A stretch of DNA of 64,000 bases from Flabesymbios commensalis. Taxonomy: Eukaryota > Annelida > Polychaeta > Terebellida > Flabelligeridae. The stretch spans positions 70,031,728 through 70,095,727 of the forward strand of contig OZ024909.1 in NCBI GenBank assembly GCA_964017125.1, read 5' to 3'. How positions within the stretch are numbered: position 1 is the first letter of the stretch; every line of letters begins with the position of its first letter. The position numbers and the translations under genes were made by a program. The notes beneath the pieces were generated by a model that was given only the letters and a program-made list of their open reading frames with translations, was not told the origin of the DNA and did not search any database. This document shows positions 23,190 through 33,723 of this stretch, piece by piece.

Positions 23190-23615
23190 TTGCACTGACC
23201 CAATGTTGGTTAAATGTTGTGCCATTATCTATGACACTCTTCCAACATTGAACCAACATTGTGTCAGGGTATTGAGTTGCCGGTGTTCCCTGCAAAAATG
23301 AGACCTTTAGCCAATGCTGTTTTACAGCTGACTATGGTCGTAGACGATGGGCCAGCAGTAAGCTAGCATTGGGTGAGCGTTTATCTTGTTAAGGCCTATA
23401 TACTGGTATGCCAATGCTGGGCTAATGCCGGCCCAGTGTTCTAAACGGTGGGCCACTATCAGGCTGACATTGTGTCAATGACTCGAGTTTGCTGATCAGC
23501 TGTGACTGCAACCCTGCAGATACGAGGCATTGACCCAATGTTGTTCTAATGCTGGCCCGCCGTCTTCGACGTCGGCACAACATTGAAACAACATTGGTTC
23601 AATGCCTCGTGATAG
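23190..23615. mobile_element. Cluster of four family-C palindromes
   Basis: Approximate units 23190-23290, 23300-23400, 23400-23500 and 23520-23615. The last is the cleanest: left GAGGCATTGACCCAATGTTG, right CAACATTGGTTCAATGCCTC. Centre words such as GCCCGCCGTCTTCGACG recur. Confidence 0.75.
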
Positions 23616-24164
23616 CTAGGTAGGTGTTCATGAATGCCAGCAGTCTGTCGCGGGAGGGCTAACCACCTTCTCCCACCCCTCTCTGCCTCACTTGACACAA
23701 CCGTGTTATGTTACGCAATATAACAATTAGGTCTTGGCTAAGATATTTATCTCCAAAAATTGCAAATTTTGTATTATTAAAATTAGATTTTTGGACTCGG
23801 CAGTAAAATGCATTGCACGTTGATATAATTTATACACTTCTGGTGTGAAAAATGACCGAATAATGTAATTTATTGCAATGCCCGATCATGTAGTAAGTTA
23901 ACCCTTTCATTACGACCATCTGACATGAAAAGGGGACAAAGTATGGTGAACTATACATTTTTATTTATTTAGTTTATTTTGCCTGAGAAATAGGGGTGCT
24001 GTGTGTGAGAAACGGTTGACATTTCTGTACACCAGTCCTTGTGAATATGTCCAATATAACGTTTGGGGTCCCTAGGTTAGGTAGGCCTACTTTCGTCTTT
24101 AAGAAGTGTTCAGATAAAATATATGTTCATGATTAAATATAGTTATTAGACCGTAAAGGGTTTT

Positions 24165-24250
24165 GATTGGAATAATATTGGCCAAGCGTCGCAGACAGTG
24201 GCCCAGCATTACATCAGCATTGGGCCAATGTATCGTATTATCTGGTGTTC
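24165..24250. mobile_element. Family C palindrome, decayed
   Basis: ATATTGGCCAAGCGTCGCAG, then CAGCATTGGGCCAATGTATC. The left outer end is missing. Confidence 0.6.
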
Positions 24251-24442
24251 CTGGCGCCTGATGTAAAGAATACCCAGTGCCTGACTGATAAAGAGTAGGC
24301 CTAATTGTGGAATTCCCACAAAAAATAAAACTGGCCCAACATCATTCTATCGCTGTGCCACACTTTGAGCAATATCTTTTGACGCAACACGTTAATTTTA
24401 GTGGGCCATAAGATTTTTGAAGATAAGGCCCTGCCTGCTGAA

Positions 24443-24640
24443 TTAAAGGGACTGGCTCAGGCTAAAATCTTTAAAAAATCAGTGATTCTATTTTGGCTTA
24501 TTAATATGACCATATAATGTAAACATGTCCATAGAATAGAACTGCAAAAGTTTTTTTTAATTTTTGTGCTGTGCATTTACCACTTAGGCTAGATATAGAG
24601 ACAAAATCCTCGTATTTCTTATTTTTGACATGGTAGTGCC
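24443..24640 (+). mobile_element. MITE family D, one-ended copy
   Basis: Left end TTAAAGGGACTGGCTCAGGC, then AATATGACCATATAATGTAA and ATGTCCATAGAATAGAACTG as in the 16051 copy. The right end is absent. Confidence 0.7.
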
Positions 24641-24884
24641 GCCAATAAATGCCCATTATGGCGCACACTGTCAAATTGTGAGCTGTGTATCGCTGTATTA
24701 GTTTCAGTATTAGTATTCAGTGTTGTTAGAACAGAATCAAGGTTCGGCATCCCATGATCCAAAACATAGGCCTATATGCTTACCAATACAATTTAAATGA
24801 AGTATGGCAGAAAACGAGAGGCTGAAACCAAAATGTAGTTGAAATGTTGCTGATTCCAACGAAATATTGGACTGTCACCTGTAA

Positions 24885-25030
24885 CCTGACTGTAACCTCG
24901 CCACAAGGTAACCTCGCCACAGGTAATCGCCACAGATTTGGTAACCTCGCCACAGAAGGCTGAGTAACCTCGCCACAGCTTTGGTAACCTCGCCACATGG
25001 GGCTAAGTAACCTCGCCACAACTTTGCCAC
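24885..25030. repeat. Minisatellite, GGTAACCTCGCCACA units
   Basis: Eight or so irregular units of GTAACCTCGCCACA, with spacers such as GCTTTG and GGGCTAA. Related to GGTTCACCACAGCTTTGGA at 32157-32250. Both arrays are followed by AAT-rich sequence with CGAATAAT..AGGCCTACA. Confidence 0.8.
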
Positions 25031-25252
25031 ACCTGTCCGCATTTATCAATGTATTTTCAAAGGGAAATCTCTACCTTGAACGTGGTGTAGATGTCTATAT
25101 AGACTGAGACTATATGTGCCATTAAAATCAAAAGCAAAAAAAATTCTAAAAAAATGGACCAATATATAACGAATAATAATAGGCCTACAAATTTATTTTG
25201 TACAGCAAATATTGTAGAAAATTTGTTCATTGTGACTAATAATAATAATATA

Positions 25253-25459
25253 TTAACCCTTAAACCGCTGAATTAAATAATTTAAATTTTCACACACTTG
25301 GAGTTGTGTCTCACTACCTTGACCCACAACTTTAAGTGAGAAAAAACAACTCGTATTTGATTAATTTGTAATCTAAGACCAAGCAATTTACAAATCTTGA
25401 TGTTTAAATGGCTAATAAAACGGATTAAAGCGACTACAGTAGCGCTTAGTGGTTTAAGG
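25253..25459 (+). mobile_element. MITE family A copy
   Basis: Starts TTAACCCTTAAACCGCTGAA and ends GCGCTTAGTGGTTTAAGGTG. Hairpin arms TTTCACACACTTGGAGTTGT and ACAACTTTAAGTGAGAAAA. Confidence 0.8.
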
Positions 25460-26324
25460 TGAATAGGTGTAGGCCTAGCGGCAACAACAGAGGAAGTTGA
25501 TGACACTGCCCCAAGAAGAGAGCCGACAGCACCCAAGGAAGACTATGAGTAGCACTCAAGCTATGTGATCGACTCCAATAACACTCTATATTGTTGACGC
25601 AATTGATTGACACAAGTGATATTAACTCATGTGAGTGCGCGGTGACGTGAAGTCGATTGGGCCTACTTGCAAACGCTGAATGTTAAACCATTTTTTCTTC
25701 TTTCGGTTTTAAGAATAGCATAACCGCCAATATGAATCTTTGATATTTCTATCAGCATGAACACCTGAAGAACGTTTAATATGGAATATGAGGTGATATG
25801 AATTACCCTTAAGTGTTTTATTTGTTGGTGGGAAAATGCCCCCCTTTTGAAATAATAATGGGTCACATGCCCCATTGTCGGAGGCCAATGCCCCCCCCCC
25901 CTCTGAAAAATATCATGGGCCCCTTGGCCCCCTTTTTCCAATTTATAAATCGAGCACTGAATATGTAATAGTACCAATCTCATACATATAATTTTAACTA
26001 TTTATATTGCCATATATTAACCGTCTGCATCCCTATGTTTGGGCTATATTCAAGTTAAACTGAACGTAGATTTTAACCTAAGTCTATGCTAAAAACACAA
26101 ATAGTAGGCCTAATTTATGTTCTCGTATCATGGACCCTATCGATGGAAGCTGATATTCACATTGTAATAAAGGCCTAAATATCACGCTAATAGGGATCTA
26201 ATTAGAAGTTACTAAAATGTGTGGTACCAAAGCCATAACTTTATTTTGAATTGAATTTACAAATAGTAATATTATTAATAACTGATGTTCCTTTAATGCT
26301 GGGTAAACGATGTAGAGGGCGGCA

Positions 26325-26425
26325 CAACAATGAACTAAATATCCAGTTATCCCTGGTTTAATGCTAATCCACCGTCTGCACTGCTGGCCCAACATTAAAC
26401 TAACATTAAGTCGATGTAGCTTCTG
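26325..26425. mobile_element. Family C palindrome, decayed
   Basis: Words TTTAATGCTAATCCACCGTC and GGCCCAACATTAAACTAACA match the centre of family C. The outer ends have drifted. Confidence 0.5.
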
Positions 26426-26429
26426 TGGA

Positions 26430-27129
26430 AAGTATAGCGTATATAGCCAGTGTAATATATTATGAGATTATGCTTTGTACGCTTCGCATTGACTACTACA
26501 ATGAGGCAATACCGCTGGAGTACAATCACACGTGTCTTGCCATAGAGTTAACTCTATATTTGGTCTGGCTAAACTTCTGAAATTCGAAACCTTTGAGTGT
26601 TGATCCACTGTTCGCCGTATCGTATTTGCTGGGCTGCACCTAAAAGTATGCATACTTTAGATGTGGATATATGTATAATAAAAACATGCCTTGTAGTAAT
26701 AATATATAGGGCTATAAAGTGTCTATAAAGCAGCTGGGCCAAGAGTGTTTTTTTTAAGACACAGCATCATAGTTGAATTCACGATTTCCCATTCGTTGAT
26801 TGTTTTCTACCAATTACTGGCCAACCGTCAATGATGAAGACGATTACCAGCCGTGCTTGTGGAATATAAAACTTTAAAATATATATTTTTCATTTTTGCA
26901 ATAAATGAAAATCAAGGTGGAACAGGGAACACTATTATGGCAGAACCAGAGTAAAAACATACCTGTCAATTATAACAGGTAAGGGATAGCAATGACATGA
27001 CCAATATATATTATGCACATTTAATATGTTGTGCAGAATAAAATATGAAAAATGTTGGGCAGCGCCCCTGACGGTGAACCAATATTAAATCCACAGGTAA
27101 TGTGTTTGTATATATGTAATAACAATACC
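26430..27129. other. Intergenic stretch, nothing recognised
   Basis: AT-rich, no repeat and no coding support. Confidence 0.5.
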
Positions 27130-27445
27130 GAAGGGCGGGGGGGGGGGGGGTCCTGGTGCCTGCTAGGAAAGTCAGAGATCGCGGATTCGTCTCCTGCTCT
27201 GGCATTCAAGTTTCAAAGAAACAAAATGTTTCCTTCCTGTTCAATTGTAAATATAGAATATTTTGGGCAGCCTCTGTGAGAGTTAGTGTGCTCGGCCATA
27301 GTCCAACAGGGCTCAATTTCGAATCCTCTGTCTGGAGGGCAGTGACACCTCATTCATCTCGCCATCCTCAGGTTCTCCTTACCCAGTTTAGCCTATATGT
27401 GTACAAATGTGGTGTAGAACCTCATTTATTTAATTTCATAGCATT
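27130..27445 (+). repeat. SINE-1 copy, both heads
   Basis: Preceded by a run of about 15 G. Shares CTGGCATTCAAGTTTCAAAG, GGGCTCAATTTCGAATCCTC, and the tail TTTAGCCTATATGTGTAC with the LONP2 intron copies. Confidence 0.8.
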
Positions 27446-29250
27446 TGATACAGCCAACTAACACCTGACTCAACGTTGGCCTGACAACATTACAGCAACA
27501 TTTCAGCAAAGATCGTGTGAGTTGAGAAAGCCTTCATGGGTCTTTATCCTTAGGTCTACTGTGTGTATTGGGATTTCCATAATTGGCATTACGTAAGAGG
27601 GTGCAGTGAAAGTGCATTACGTCCACGTGTGATAATGATAGATTAGGGCTACTGTATATTTGATGGCTGAGTAAGAAACATTAAAAGCTGATAATTTACA
27701 ACTTTGTTAGGCCTATTTTAGACAGAAGAATTAAAATTGAAAATTAAAGATTTAGTGAAAATTCGTGGCTAACTGGGGCATTATAAAAGTCCCTGAAGAA
27801 GAAATAATTGCACTTTTGTAATATTAACATTGTAGTCCTGTGAAATGATTCATTGTCAAGCATATTTCATTAGGTGCAGTGCTTCAGAACGTGTGTAAAA
27901 TCAGCAAAATGTATTATGGGAACCAAACATTATAATATAAATGCCAATGATCGATATAAAGGATATACATCTTTTCATGATAATGCATCTTAGAGTATAG
28001 ATATACATTCCCTGACACTTTTATAGCTGATTTTTTTGCAATGCTGTTGACAAACGTCAAGGCCCCTGGGCCTCTTGTTTCTATTTGATTTGGAAGTGAC
28101 ATTTATTCATTTATCATATTTCGAAATTTTTTGGCTTCAAATTGTTTTAAATTTGTTTTGAAGTGACATTATCTTGAAAGCTGTATTGATATGATATTAA
28201 TTAGCAGTGTTCAAATTAGATGTCATGCTTCTAATTTTATAAAAACTCGGGAGTCGCACACGGAGTCATTAAGATCAACTTGAAATAAAAAAATATTTCT
28301 TTCATTACGTTCCTAGTGTGATAGTATCGTTTGTTCAGGGTGATCAGGCCGTGCAGCTGTGAACGGGAAATTGATCAGCCGTGAATAACCCTATGTAACT
28401 TACACTTCATTAACTGGACATAATTTATACTTTCTCGCGTAAAAATACATCAGATATTCATAATTATCCCGTTTATTACGCGTAACTAATACAGAAAAGC
28501 ATGACGGAATTGTTATATCTTGCTTCACTATATGAATTTACATAGCAATTTGTAGGACTTTTGTGATCGCAAAGGTGTAATCATGCTATACAGGTGATAA
28601 TCCTTCTGCACGCTAGGGCCTGTCATATATGACAAGTCAAGCTGATAAAAAGCAGCCTAGCGAATTATAATCTTCTCGAATTATGATCATGTTATAAATA
28701 TGATAATCTGTTTGTTTGTATCGCTTGTATTAATTGTCTCCTATTTCAATATATATTTATACGCTAGGCCTATCTGTATTAGACACACATAGCCCTTACA
28801 TATCCTGAGTAATTAAATGATTGTTGCACACCGAATGTTTTTGTAAGCTGGTCGAAAATTAAAAGCGCCTTTGTTTAACCTTGTGGTTCCTATAGACCAG
28901 TAGCTCAATTATTGCTACAACACTTACAGTGCCAATATAACTTCCAATAATTTAACAAATTATTAAAGATAAGAAGTTGACTTAAATTGTGTTGTTTTAT
29001 CTTAGCAACATACACTTTCACACTAAGCTGTCATCGTAAGTTTGCGCTATGTAAATTATTTTGAGCTGTATTAACAAAGAAAGACGGTTGTAGGAGCTAA
29101 AACACAACATTGTTGATAATCAACCAACCGAAGAGGCGCGACTCAAGGAAAGGACATGACATGATAAGGTGACTGATTGCAATTTGCACTGATGACAATG
29201 TTTAAATGTTGCATTAACATTGTATGATTTATCTCACCAGCGCTAATCCT
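27446..29250. other. Intergenic stretch, little recognised
   Basis: About 1.8 kb of AT-rich sequence. A worn family-C remnant lies near 27465-27520 (ACTCAACGTTGGCCTGACAA). No supported gene. Confidence 0.5.
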
Positions 29251-29254
29251 TTCC

Positions 29255-29485
29255 GTGATCCAGTGGATCCAGCCAGTGCTGGCCACTTTTGTGGATCCAG
29301 CCAGCTCCGGTCCTCTCAGTGGATCCAGCCAACGCTGGTCCCTTGCTGGATTCAACCAGATATGGTCCCTTTATTAGATCCAACCAGGGCTAGTGAACTT
29401 AGTGAATTATGCCAGTGCTGGTCCCTGAGTGGATCCAGCTACAGCTGGTCCTATTAGTGAATCCAGCCGCAGCTGGTCCCTTAAT
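29255..29485. repeat. Minisatellite, GTGGATCCAGCCA units
   Basis: About eight diverged units of roughly 28-30 bp, consensus GTGGATCCAGCCANNGCTGG plus TCCCTTA. Open frames on both strands here come from the repeat. Confidence 0.85.
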
Positions 29486-29499
29486 TGATGCATATACAA

Positions 29500-29722
29500 C
29501 TGTAAAGTGTGAATTATTTTTTTTGCTGGTCCGTTTTCCGAGTACTTTTATTTTTTGGGACTGAAAAAGGGTAGTCCGTGTCCCGAATTGCGGGTCGGTC
29601 CGCTTTCTGAATCTGATAATACATTATGTGAATGGGGAAATATTTGGGACTGAAAAAAGGTAGTCCGTATTCCGGGATGGTCCGCTTTGTGAGGCGGTTT
29701 GATACCGGGTCTCCACTGTAAT
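29500..29722. mobile_element. Pogo/Tigger-like element end with internal repeat
   Basis: GGGACTGAAAAAGGGTAGTC occurs twice (near 29558 and 29648), followed by GGTCGGTCCGCTTT and GGATGGTCCGCTTTG. It ends ACCGGGTCTCCACTGTAATT, the inverse of the end at 22785. Confidence 0.55.
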
Positions 29723-29939
29723 TAATTTATTTTTATAAGGTCCTGTGACTGACCCGGTTTCGCGTGGTAGAAAAAACGTTATAAATTCAAAAAATCGTCC
29801 ATTAAAATTGAAAATTTCACGTAAAATACTGGAGTTCAAGTTCTGATTTTCCTTACCTGCTTCTAAAAATGTCAATAATACATATTTCTTGCATGTAAAT
29901 GATGACAAACTGTCCTTGAATGCTGTGATCACTTTCTGC

Positions 29940-30000
29940 TGTCACAATGTAACCCAGGTCAATCAATATGGCGGCGTTATGACGTAACCCGGGTTACCAC
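29940..30000. promoter_or_regulatory. Possible promoter, YY1-like and CRE-like sites
   Basis: AATCAATATGGCGGCG resembles a YY1 site. It is followed within ten bases by TATGACGTAA, a CRE-like site, then a GTTACC palindrome. It is 3.7 kb upstream of the NPEPL1 start and could drive a 5' non-coding exon, but no transcript evidence is available. Confidence 0.25.
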
Positions 30001-30074
30001 GGTAACTCTGGACGACGTGTGGTGGATCAAATAACAATAATGTTGGGGAAAGAATTTGCACTCTCGGTCCAATT

Positions 30075-30375
30075 CAGGCGAAAGTGTGCAAGTGCTTGCA
30101 TAAGTACTTGCACAAGTGTGTCAGTGCGCACTTGCGCAAGTACTTTTGCACTTGTGCACTCTTGCATACTTGCACAAGACTTGCCCACTTGCGTGAATAC
30201 TTGCAAATTTGCACAAGTACTTGCGCACTTGTGCACTTGTGCAAGTACTTGCACACTTACACGCTCGAGTAAGTACTCACTTGCGCTTGCACACTTATAC
30301 ACTTGCGCGTTTATTTGAGTACTTGCACACTAGCGAACTTGCACATTTTTGAAAGCACCTGTGCAAGTACATTCA
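30075..30375. repeat. Minisatellite of ACTTGYRCAAGT words
   Basis: About 300 bp built from GTACTTGCACAA and CACTTGCGCAAG words in both orientations, so the array is itself palindromic. Reading frames are open on both strands because the unit is near 12 bp and lacks stops. AGTACTTG words also mark a hAT-like end at 37493. Confidence 0.85.
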
Positions 30376-30545
30376 GTGTGGCCAGTGAACATATCGGGTC
30401 ATGGACCGGGGGGGGGGGGATAACCATTATCAGGTTTGACGGTTGCCGGACGTTGTTGGTGGGGGGAAATTCCACTGAGCCAAACTTTATACTTTCAGAA
30501 CCCTGCCTGGTTGGCAAGGATGAGTTCTTTCTTTCTTTATTGCAG

Positions 30546-30656
30546 ATTTCAGTTAGTGTCAAACAACGTGTGTGCTACCTTGTGACAGAGAGTGACGGCC
30601 AAGCCATATCGGCCGGTTCAATGAATGGCAGACTGTACGTCCGCCTCCAATGAAGA
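30546..30656 (+). other. Exon-like segment, possible 5' exon of NPEPL1
   Basis: A strong acceptor (TTCTTTCTTTATTGCAG) and strong donor (GAAGA|GTAAGT) enclose 111 nt that are richer in GC than the flanks. One frame is open from the acceptor to a TGA three codons before the donor (ISVSVKQRVCYLVTES...), so it cannot be an internal coding exon in that frame. It may be an untranslated leader exon of NPEPL1, whose first coding exon has leader sequence after an acceptor at 33696. Confidence 0.35.
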
Positions 30657-30829
30657 GTAAGTCAAGAATGAACGGAGAGGCGTGAATTTAGCGCGTCAGC
30701 TGGGTCTAACGGAAGTGGGGGCTCGTCAACCCCTGATTCCGTTCGGCCGGAAACTGGGCCAGTGAACTCGGTCAAGAAGACGGTATTCTATCTGTCGTCG
30801 TCGCCACAAACACATTGACTTGACTCTCT

Positions 30830-30915
30830 ATTGGTTGATTGCTGTATCACTGTCTGCGACGCAGGCCCAATATGAAAACAACATTGGGTCAATGTTTTGT
30901 GTTTGATGGAATAAC
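30830..30915. mobile_element. Family C palindrome, partial
   Basis: CTGTCTGCGACGCAGGCCCA, then ACAACATTGGGTCAATGTTT and TGTGTTTGATGG. Confidence 0.6.
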
Positions 30916-32030
30916 AACTGCTATTTTAATAGTCACATGTAGCACTTAAAAGATTACTACTGACCATTGAAAACACTCAAAGTTGGTTCAATATGGTGGG
31001 CATCCGTCTGAAAGGCTGACTCTACATTTAAACAGCATTAGACAAATGCAATATAATTATCAAATCTAGCATTTGAAGAATTAAGAGGACGACCCACTCT
31101 GGACACACTGCCCGCGTTTCAGCCTGAGTCTATTGATGCAGTGAATGGATATCAGCCAATATGTAATGCTTTCACCCGCCATTCAAATGACATGAGAATT
31201 AAATACCCCCTCGCCTTCAAATGTAATTGGTACATAATCTAGTATAGGTAAACATATCAGACAGACATGTGGTTAAAGTGATTGTGTGAATGATTATGGT
31301 AAAACAAACATATATTAAAAATATTGAAAACTCGAGAATCGAATAATCAGCCTCTGAAAATAGAGGAAAAACTAAAAAGCTAAAATGACAATCCCCCAAT
31401 CAATAATGATACATTTGAAGGTACCTTTCTTTGGGGACACTAAAATTTGGATTTAATTCGGTTAAACTATCCCAATGTCTTAAGAAAGATATAGCAAACA
31501 ACCACAATACTTCAGGGTCAATATTTGTGCATATACAGCTGATATATAATGGTTTTAAAGTAGATTGGATAAAAACTCAGGGAGAAATAGCGCATTACAT
31601 AGAAGAAGAATAAAAAGTAGCCAGATCCTAAGCAAACCTATGCCCAAACATAATTATTATTCGTACCGATAACCGTCCCGGATAAGGGGACAGATTCTAC
31701 AGTGTAATCAATCAGAGCCACTCCTGGGGCATAGAAATATACTTAATATGTATGTTCTGTGTCCTGGGGTGCTTTCCTTCAGATTGTTTGCAAAATAGTG
31801 CGTCACGGAAATCTTTAACTTATGATGTTTCATAAATATGAGAAAACCAAAGCAAGGAATCAAGACAAGAAAAAACGGTGATTTTCGGTAGAAAACGCGC
31901 AAAAATCTAGATCCACTGGTTTAAAATTAGTTCTGTTGTTGAAATCTTGCTTTACCGGGTTATTAGATTATGTTAATCATGTGTATTGCACTCGGTGACT
32001 CGCGCATGGTGTGCCGTGAGCAGAGTGAAG
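30916..32030. other. Intergenic stretch, nothing recognised
   Basis: AT-rich, with a worn family-C trace near 30980. No coding support. Confidence 0.5.
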
Positions 32031-32034
32031 AACT

Positions 32035-32250
32035 GAAGTGAACGGTATCCAGTGTCGGTGACCAGTCCCAGACTGGCCAGAGCAGAGTGACTCAGTCTCA
32101 GACTCAGTGTCAGTGACCAGACACTGACTGACTGAGTCGGTAGGCCTATCGAGACGGTTCGCCACAGGACGATTCACCACAGCTTTGGACGGTTCACCAC
32201 AGCTTTGGACGGTTCACCACAGCATAGCTGAGGACGGTTCACCACAAATC
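32035..32250. repeat. CACTGA repeat followed by GGTTCACCACAG minisatellite
   Basis: 32035-32140 is rich in CAGTG, CACTGA and GACTCAG. 32157-32250 has five units of GGTTCACCACAGCTTTGGAC. Both parts have relatives in the window (21897 and 24885). Confidence 0.8.
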
Positions 32251-32654
32251 AAAAATGATTCACACTCACAGCAACTGGACGAAATAGAACAATATTATTA
32301 TTAATATATACGACGAAACGAATAATAGGCCTACATTGATGTACATAGTCACAAATAATATATTTTTTATTGAACAAAATCGAACTATAATATTAATAAT
32401 ATATACTACTAAACTAATAGTAATAACGTTAATGGCCTACACCCTGTCCCTGCTAACAATTTCACGTTGTAATAAAGTCCCAACAACGTACAGCATTCGT
32501 ATCTAGGACGTGAACTTCCATTTACGTCCTTAGAACGTAAAACATAAATGTGCCGTTATCGGGACGTTCTGGGGACGTTAGGGTTATTATGACTATATAT
32601 AAGTCCTTAGCACGTCCTCGTTACGTTCATCCATGAATGACGAGAATGGGACCT

Positions 32655-32990
32655 TAACAAAGTCTCGGTCAATTTTCAACTGATTTTCATGAAATTTGGT
32701 AAAAATCATATTTCAGCAGAATCCTAATATCCCTGAAAATTTCGTAAAATTATATATCGTATTTCAAAAGTTAGACCATTTGACATGTAATAAATTGAAA
32801 TTACGACGTCCCTCTTTAAACCGATTAAACTAATTCTAGAATTTTATTACATGTCAAATGGTCTAACTTTTGTAATATTAAATATAATTTTCCGAATTTT
32901 TTACCGCTGTTAGGATTTGAATAGAAAATGGTCTTTGCAAAATTTCAAGAAAATCGGTTCAGAATTGACGGAGAAATCGCCAAAAATCAT
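32655..32990. mobile_element. Long inverted-repeat element, about 335 bp
   Basis: Left arm includes AGTTAGACCATTTGACATGT at about 32770; the right arm includes ACATGTCAAATGGTCTAACT at about 32847. Similarity of the arms continues outward through GATTTTCATGAAATTT / AAATTTCAAGAAAATC to GTCAATTTTCAAC / TTCAGAATTGAC. The loop is about 50 bp. Confidence 0.75.
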
Positions 32991-33225
32991 GCGATCCTGG
33001 TTAATTTGACGGCAAGTATAATCGTGTATTTCTCCTATGAAAACCTGACCACTCATGACATTCAGAAAGTACTCAAGAAATTCAGGTGCAGTAGTTAATA
33101 GTTCATACACTGAATAGTGGATTATCTGTTAACAATGCATTTTATACTTGTAAACCCATAGGGATTTCATATAAATTCCAATGATTTTGAAGAATTTTTT
33201 TTTATTCTAAAGGATAGTTTAGCTT

Positions 33226-33513
33226 TTATACATTCGCAATGTGGGCTACCTCTGATGTCAACTTGATTAGCCCACAGCAAAAACAAGGGGCCAATGGCGA
33301 GTGGGCAGTTGGTATCTGGAACCCTGCAGTGGCAGCGGTAAAAATAGCCTCAGCTATGCTGTATATGCTGAAAATGAAGCCACAGATTGCGCCAGTACAA
33401 AGACATGCGGTTTCCGTTGGACGTTTATGAATAACGACTTGGCTCTCACTCACTGAAGTGTTAAAAAGCATTGATTCCCGCTGATAGAACAAATTGCGCA
33501 ATCCACGGCCCAC
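33226..33513 (-). other. Open segment of uncertain nature, both strands open
   Basis: About 290 bp richer in GC than its flanks, open on both strands. The minus-strand peptide has a hydrophobic part (CLCTGAICGFIFSIYSIAEA); the plus-strand one includes GEWAVGIWNPAVAAVKI. I recognise neither. It ends less than 200 bp before the NPEPL1 first coding exon, so it could also be promoter DNA or a retained fragment of another sequence. Confidence 0.25.
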
Positions 33514-33723
33514 TAAGCTTTTTGTAAATATATATATTTTTTTACCTTACAATTTTTTTATCACATCACATTTTTGTAAACTAGTTTTCATGATGATATC
33601 TAGTGAGAGTAGCAAAATTGTAACCTCAATCAAAGAGTGTTAAATAAATTGCCTGAATCTCACTGCCGCTGATGTTGTATGTATTTTTTTTTTCAGCATG
33701 GTTTGTCACCAGTACCCAGGAGA

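Noticed and set aside
30019-30653. Cys/Ala-rich open frames on both strands over 30019-30318
   Set aside because: They are the ACTTGCRCAAGT minisatellite read in several frames; the repeat lacks stop codons. No gene.
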